Shown here piece by piece: positions 59,201 through 64,000 of a DNA stretch of 64,000 nucleotides (the stretch's first letter is position 1; each line of letters begins with the position of its first letter). The position numbers and the translations under genes are program-made. The notes under the pieces were generated by a model, which was not told where the DNA came from, ran no database searches, and saw only the letters and a program-made list of their open reading frames with translations. This stretch comes from Cornus controversa (taxonomy: Eukaryota > Streptophyta > Magnoliopsida > Cornales > Cornaceae). Location of the stretch: positions 79,536,533-79,600,532 of the forward strand of contig CM048845.1 of NCBI GenBank assembly GCA_026545225.1, read 5' to 3'.

Positions 59201-60720
59201 TTTTCACAGTGGAGAACAGCTATGCAAGCTGAACTAGATGCTATGGAATTCAATCATACTTGGTCAGTTGTTCCTTTACCTAAAGGAAAACATTCTATTG
59301 GCTGCAAATGAATTTTTAAATCAAATACAAATCTGATGGTTCTATATAAAGGCATAAAGCCAGGTTGGTTGCTAAATGCGGCTTTACTCAGCAAGAAGGC
59401 CTTGATTTTATTGAAACTTTCTCTCCTGTTGCCAAGTTAGTTATTGTCAAAGTTCTATTAGCTCTTGCTGCTAGTCAACATTGGCATTTGGTTCAACTGG
59501 ATGTGAATAATGCCTTCCTTAATGGAGATTTATTTGAAGAAGTTTACATGGACCTTCCACTTGGCTATGATAATAACAAGGAGAATCCCAAACAGGGGGA
59601 GAAGCTGGTGTGTAAACTTCATAAATCCATTTATGGCCTCAAGCAAACTTCGAGGCAATGGTATTCCAAATTCTCTCAAGTCCTTATTCACTTTGGTTTT
59701 ACTCAAGCCAAATCTGATTATTCCTTGTTTACTAAAGGATCAGGGAACTCTTTTGTGGCTTTATTGGTGTATGTTGATGATATTGTAATCACTGGTCCTA
59801 ATTCTAAGATCATTGATTCTTTAAAGACTTTTCTTCAAAGTAAGTTTAAACTCAAGGATTTGGGTTGCCTGAAGTATTTCCTTGGCTTGGAAATTGCTAA
59901 GTCTGCCAAAGGAATTACTCTATCTCAGAGACACTATACATTGCAGCTGCTTGAAGACACAGGTTACCTTGCTTGTAAACCTATCAATATTCCTATGGAT
60001 CCTAAAGTTCGATTGAGTGCTATTGAAGGTGATATTCTTCCTGATATATCCCAATATAGGCGTTTAATTGGTTGTCTACTTTATCTCACTCTTTCTCAGC
60101 CTGATATTACTTTTACTGTTCATAAGCTGAGTCAATTTTTGGCTCAACCTCGCCTACCTCATCTTAAAGCTGCACATCATCTTCTCTGATATCTTAAATC
60201 TAATCCTGGTCAAGGCTTATTTTTTTTATCTTCTTCTTCTCTTCAATTGAAGGCCTTCTCAGATGCTGACTGGGCTTCTTGTCCAGATACCAGGAAGTCT
60301 GTCACTGGTTTTTGTATATTCATTGGTGATTCTTTGGTATCTTGGAAGGCTAAGAAGCAAGTTACAATTTCCAGATCTTCTGCTGAGGCAGAATACAGAG
60401 CTTTAGCCTCTATAGCCAGTGAATTGACTTGGCTACACCAGTTATTAAAAGATTTTCAAGTGGATGTTTCCTCTCCAGCTCTTCTTTTTTGTGACAATGA
60501 AGCTGCTGTTCATATTGCATCTAATCCTTTTTTCATGAGAGGACTAAACATATAGAGATCGATTGCCATTTTGTTCGAGACAAAGTTACAGAAGGGTTTA
60601 TCAGACTTATGCCGCTTCGATCTCAACATCAACTTGCTGATATGTTTACCAAGCCTTTGCCTTCTTTTTTCTTGTTTCCACTCTTATCCAAGATGGCTGT
60701 AAAGGATATTCACAGTCCAT
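56260..60720 (+). pseudogene. Copia gag-pol polyprotein, several frameshifts and stops
   Basis: Gag starts at ATG 56260, and the frame shifts near 56366. The next open part, 56370-56855, carries QPLTGDNYASWSRAML and ends in a second shift plus an in-frame TAG. The block 56900-57640 has a CCHC-type knuckle CTHCNFHGHTIKKC and the protease motif WIVDSGATRHIC. The block 57680-58192 has the pre-integrase SWHNRLGNLS and the integrase start IHCDIWGPY. The block 58199-59311 has SDNAPE and the NSVAERKHQH region (catalytic D and E). Reverse transcriptase is open at 59365-60189 with LVYVDDIVI. RNase H is open at 60247-60555 (FSDADWASC, AEAEYRALA, CDNEAAVH) and then shifts again. At least six disruptions mean it cannot make its own proteins. 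Confidence 0.9.
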
Positions 60721-60732
60721 CTTGAGGGGGAG

Positions 60733-60947
60733 TCTTAGGCTCTATAAATATTAGAATTAGTTAGTAGTTAGTTAGCTGTATCTTAGCTGTTATTGGTCCA
60801 TCTATAACTTAGCTGACATTTTCTCATTTGTAACTTTTGTTGTGAGAGTTACTGTATTGATATAAAAAGGATGCTTTTCCCTTGTAAAAAACAGAGAGAT
60901 ATGAATATAGAAACAGAGAGTTTTTCTTCCTACTGTTCAGCGTATTA
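60733..60947 (+). repeat. Copia 3' LTR
   Basis: It follows the polypurine tract and ends CAGCGTATTA. It differs from the 5' LTR by an 11-bp deletion and about ten substitutions, which suggests an older insertion than the TR-GAG element. Confidence 0.9.
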
Positions 60948-60952
60948 GAGTG

Positions 60953-61476
60953 ATTGTTAGGTTCTTATTCTTCACATCAAGTTCTTCGTCACTTTGTGTT
61001 GTGTCATCAGAGCTTCATAACACTTTCAAATCGAAGGCCATCGTTATCGTTTTCTTCGAAATAGGTATGTAAATTAGGATTCATCTATCTGATGTAATAA
61101 ATATATAAAATTTATAATACATCTCTATTATAAATTAAGCAATGATATTATTGTCCAAATAATTGTAGAATTTGGATAGTAAAAGTGTTAGAAATATTAA
61201 TTAGATTAAATAAATTAGATAGATATAAGCAAAGGTACTTTTGTCGATTTAAAATCAGTTGAAATGATCATTTAAACATATTAATAGTGTCACTTCAGTC
61301 GTTTTACTTCATTTAAGAATAGTTTGGACATTTAAAAAATATCAACAATCGGACTTGGGAGTGGTCGGAGTGGTTAGGTAAAATGTGAAGGAAGGTTTGG
61401 GTAATTTATCCAAAGAAAAATGATAGAACCATGGATTGACAATAAAATAAAATAAAATAAAATAAGATTAACAATA
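60953..61476. other. Intergenic DNA
   Basis: AT-rich with an AAAATA microsatellite-like run at about 61443-61463. No gene seen. Confidence 0.5.
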
Positions 61477-61485
61477 TAAAATTTA

Positions 61486-61665
61486 GGGTAAATTACTCTG
61501 ACCTCCCCTGAGGTTTGATCTAATTACACTCAACATTAAACTATTGAATTTTGTTACAATGACCTCCCTTGAGGTTTGCTCCGTTATGACACAGACCCTC
61601 TCCGTCCAAAATTCCGTTAATTTGGTCAAAAATTTTCGTTGAAAAGACCAAAATGCCCATCAACT

Positions 61666-61697
<32 letters not shown>

Positions 61698-62262
61698 TAT
61701 ATATAATATATATACATATATATACACTATTCCGGTCATCTTCTCCGGCGATGTGCACTATTCCGGTCATCTTCTCCGACGAATCTCTGGCGACTTTCAC
61801 GGGTTCCGGTCATCTTCTCCGGCGAATTTCCGGTGAGCTGCAAGGTTCCGGTCATCTTCTTCGGCGAATTCCGGCGAGATGCGCTGTTCTGGTCATCTTC
61901 TCCGGGGAATTTCCGGCGAGCTGCTCTGTTCCGGTCATCTTCTCCGGCGAATTTTCGGCCACTTTCATTTTTCCGGCGACCTTTCCGGGAAGTCAATTTT
62001 GGCCATTTTTTACCAACTCAAACTGGTTCCTAGCTAAATGGACCATTCCGGACGCAACTGTGAAGTCTGTTTTTTAGAATTCAGCTTCGATTTGTCAAAT
62101 TTAACATCCAAGTGTTGTGATATTAATAAAATATATTAATATAATATTAATAAGGGTATAATAGACATTTCACCCAAAAATTAACCTCTGTTAGTCAATT
62201 TCTGTTAGAGGGGAGGTCATTGTAACAAATTTCTTTACTTTAATACTGGCTGTAATTAGGAC

Positions 62263-62293
<31 letters not shown>
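61486..62293. mobile_element. MULE-like MITE with 9-bp target duplication
   Basis: It is flanked by TAAAATTTA at 61477-61485 and 62294-62302. The ends are GGGTAAATTACTCTGACCTC and, on the other strand, GGGTAAATTACACTGACCTC, both continuing with CCCTGAGGTTTG. The 9-bp duplication and long TIRs fit Mutator-like elements. No transposase is present. The interior carries a TA microsatellite (about 61666-61692) and a GC-rich tandem array. Confidence 0.88.
61735..61980. repeat. GC-rich tandem repeats inside the MITE
   Basis: Six units of about 42-45 bp contain TTCCGGTCATCTTCTCCGGC followed by GAATTTCCGGCGAGCTG or variants. The composition is unlike the surrounding AT-rich DNA. The source could be captured host DNA. 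Confidence 0.9.
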
Positions 62294-62296
<3 letters not shown>

Positions 62297-62302
62297 AATT
62301 TA

Positions 62303-63301
62303 TCCTTTTAACTTACTTGCCAAACTAAAGATGAAGAACATCTGTCCTTTCTTAAAATGCCACTTCCATCCTATTTTCACTCCACGTATTACACTAAAAA
62401 TTATTACATGGTATCCGAATTATGTGTTTTCTTTGATTCATGATTCACCTTTTCATCTCCTTCCAAACTTGGCATTAAAAATTGTCGTCCTTTTCTTCCC
62501 TAATTCACTGCACTAAATTTTCATACAAAGTTTGCTTATTTGATCGCAGTAGCTGTCTTTAGCACGCCCCTTCGGTTCTAAAGGATTGATTTGGTGAGAG
62601 TCCTCTCTCCCTCCTTTCTTACCCTTTCTCGCCATTCTATTGCTTTGGATGAATTTGTGTTAGTAAAATGAGTGAGTGTTTTCGGTTTTATAGTAGTTTG
62701 AATCCAGTGCTTCCATTTAAAGGTTTAAACTTTAAATAAATAAATTATTCATCAATGAATTTCTTTGTATAAATTTTAGGGTTCTGTGGTATAATTCAAT
62801 GATTAATGTGCTTGACATTGTGATGCTTTTAGGTCTTAATGGCTGCAGTTTATCATCATGGTCACATTGTGCTCTATTTATCAGAAGTGTTCACCATTTG
62901 CAGTACCGTCTCTGATGAAATTGTGAATGAAGGTATCAGTACCTGTGATGATGATGACTGGAATTATTGCATCTTTTTTTTAGTTTAGTTCTCTTTCATT
63001 CTTTTGTTTTTCCTCCTTAACCTTTAGTTAGATATTTTGATCAAATAGTAATAACTAATAACTGTGATGATGATGATTGGAATTAGGCAGTATTTTTAAT
63101 TTAATTCTCATTCATTCTTTTGTTTCTTCTTCTTATCCTTTAGTTAATTATTTTGCTTTTAGTAGTAATAATAATAACAACAAACACTAATGATAACCAT
63201 CGTGTCTTTGGAAGAACCGAAGAAGTAAACTTCATGTGAAGAGGGGGAGAGAATAGGATATTAAAATAAATGATTCTTGAACACACAGATTAAACTCAGA
63301 C
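62303..63301 (+). other. Upstream region of DC1 gene 3 with a direct repeat
   Basis: No firm coding exon. A block of about 110 bp (near 62945-63055; CTGTGATGATGATGACTGGA, CATTCTTTTGTTTTTCCTCC) is repeated at about 63062-63170. A short open stretch from ATG 62839 (MAAVYHHGHIVLYLSE) is probably not a gene. The leader of DC1 gene 3 is expected here. Confidence 0.5.
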
Positions 63302-64000
63302 ATGGAGATTGAACATTTTTGCCACAGACATCCCTTGACCCTTTGTGATAAGGAAGTGCCTTTTGCTTATTGTTTTGGGTGTAACAGATGCATCTCAGGT
63401 CTGGCCTATTTTTGCTCTGAAAACTGTGGATTTCAAATTGACCAATCGTGTGCTGAACTGCCACTTGAGATCAAACACCCCTTCCACCCACAACACTCTC
63501 TCACCCTCCTCTTTGAAGGCTCTGATCATGTCAATTCATGCCATGCCTGTGGGTATGGTTCAAACGGTTTGTTCTTTGGTTGTTCTGTATGTAGATTTCA
63601 GCTTGATGTTAGCTGCATTTCACTGATGCCCACCAAAAGCGATGGAGGTTTTGAGCGCAGAATTCAATGTTTGGGCGATACCCATCCTTTGATTCGCTGT
63701 GATATGAATAAGCATTTTAATCGTTCCTGCTCTGCCTGCATACTACCTTTTGAGGATTGGATCTACGTTTGCCTTGAATGTAGAGTTTTGCTCCACAGGT
63801 CATGTGCTGAATTGCCTGAAGAGATGAAACACCCCTTCCACCCACAACACCCTCTCAGACTCCTCTCTAAATCACATGGTTTTAGAATGTGCCATGCCTG
63901 TGGGGATGACAGCTGGAAGTGCTTTGTTTTCTGCTGTTCTGAATGCCTATTTGAACTGGACATTAGCTGTGCTTTGCTAATGCCCACTAAAAACCATGAA
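63302..64000 (+). CDS. DC1 domain (Cys/His-rich, C1-like) protein 3, 5' part
   Basis: Open from ATG 63302 to the window edge (233 codons, no stop). Repeated DC1 units are seen: HRHPLTLCDKE with CFGCNRCISG, HPFHPQHSLTLLFEG with CHACGYGSNGLFFGCSVC, CSACILPFEDW, HPFHPQHPLRLL and CHACGDDSWKCFVFCCSEC. LELDISCALLMPTK-like linkers end each unit. The unit order and the MPTK linker match DC1 genes 1 and 2, so this is a third family member. The C-terminal units and any charged tail exon lie outside the window. The sequence is intact so far. Confidence 0.9.
   Translation, partial: MEIEHFCHRHPLTLCDKEVPFAYCFGCNRCISGLAYFCSENCGFQIDQSCAELPLEIKHPFHPQHSLTLLFEGSDHVNSCHACGYGSNGLFFGCSVCRFQLDVSCISLMPTKSDGGFERRIQCLGDTHPLIRCDMNKHFNRSCSACILPFEDWIYVCLECRVLLHRSCAELPEEMKHPFHPQHPLRLLSKSHGFRMCHACGDDSWKCFVFCCSECLFELDISCALLMPTKNHE

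Larger units (their letters stand above)
55933..60947 (+). mobile_element. Full-length Ty1/Copia retrotransposon, mutated, 5-bp target duplication
   Basis: It is flanked by GAGTG at 55928-55932 and 60948-60952. The LTRs are 55933-56158 (226 bp) and 60733-60947 (215 bp); the 5' copy has an extra 11 bp in its GTTAGTTAG repeats. The primer-binding site TGGTATCAGAGC lies at 56159-56170, and the polypurine tract CTTGAGGGGGAG at 60721-60732. The polyprotein order is gag, protease, integrase, reverse transcriptase, RNase H, which defines Copia. Confidence 0.93.

Noticed and set aside
61639..62077. Open frames across the CCGG-rich repeats of the MITE
   Set aside because: Repeat-driven and inside a non-autonomous element. 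No domain recognised.
1..64000. tRNA, rRNA or other structured RNA genes
   Set aside because: No cloverleaf-type or rRNA-like sequence was recognised by eye apart from the tRNA-derived SINE candidate. A dedicated covariance search was not possible.

Overview
This 64 kb window is nuclear DNA of a flowering plant, most likely a eudicot. The evidence is AT-rich intergenic DNA, GT-AG introns, an NB-ARC/LRR resistance-type gene, a plant DCAF8-like WD40 gene, three DC1-domain (Cys/His-rich) genes and a dense load of plant transposons. I cannot name the species.

Layout. 1-4300: 3' part of a WD40 gene of the DCAF8 type on the + strand; its first exon(s) lie upstream of the window or were not recognised. 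4301-9038: gene-poor DNA with small repeats. 9039-12866: one large intron-free NB-ARC-LRR reading frame on the - strand. 12867-26897: gene-poor DNA with three diverged copies of an approximately 0.8-1.2 kb segment, several foldback/MITE-like elements, and a broken Copia element that carries a nested inverted pair of TRIM elements. 26898-28633: DC1 gene 1 (+). 29520-34100: decayed tandem arrays, a tandem TRIM insertion with an intact 5-bp target duplication, and Gypsy-like debris. 34786-36502: DC1 gene 2 (-). 37472-42226: hAT transposon complete from end to end, with an 8-bp target duplication, but with a frameshift in its transposase. 42235-47836: Copia remnants, a foldback MITE and AT-rich DNA. 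47837-54195: a young LTR element with two 1013-bp LTRs, a 5-bp target duplication and only a gag gene, i.e. a TR-GAG-type non-autonomous element, on the - strand. 54644-55148: small TIR element. 55933-60947: complete but mutated Copia element. 61486-62293: MULE-like MITE with a 9-bp target duplication. 63302-64000: start of DC1 gene 3 (+), cut by the window edge.

The host genes appear to be one WD40 substrate-receptor gene, one NLR-like gene and a dispersed family of DC1 genes. The DC1 genes look like a local cluster whose members were pushed apart by repeated insertions. I see no biochemical pathway shared among the host genes. The most distinctive content is the set of insertions whose exact ends can be read from target-site duplications, and the non-autonomous LTR elements (the TR-GAG element and two TRIM complexes, one a tandem array and one an inverted pair).
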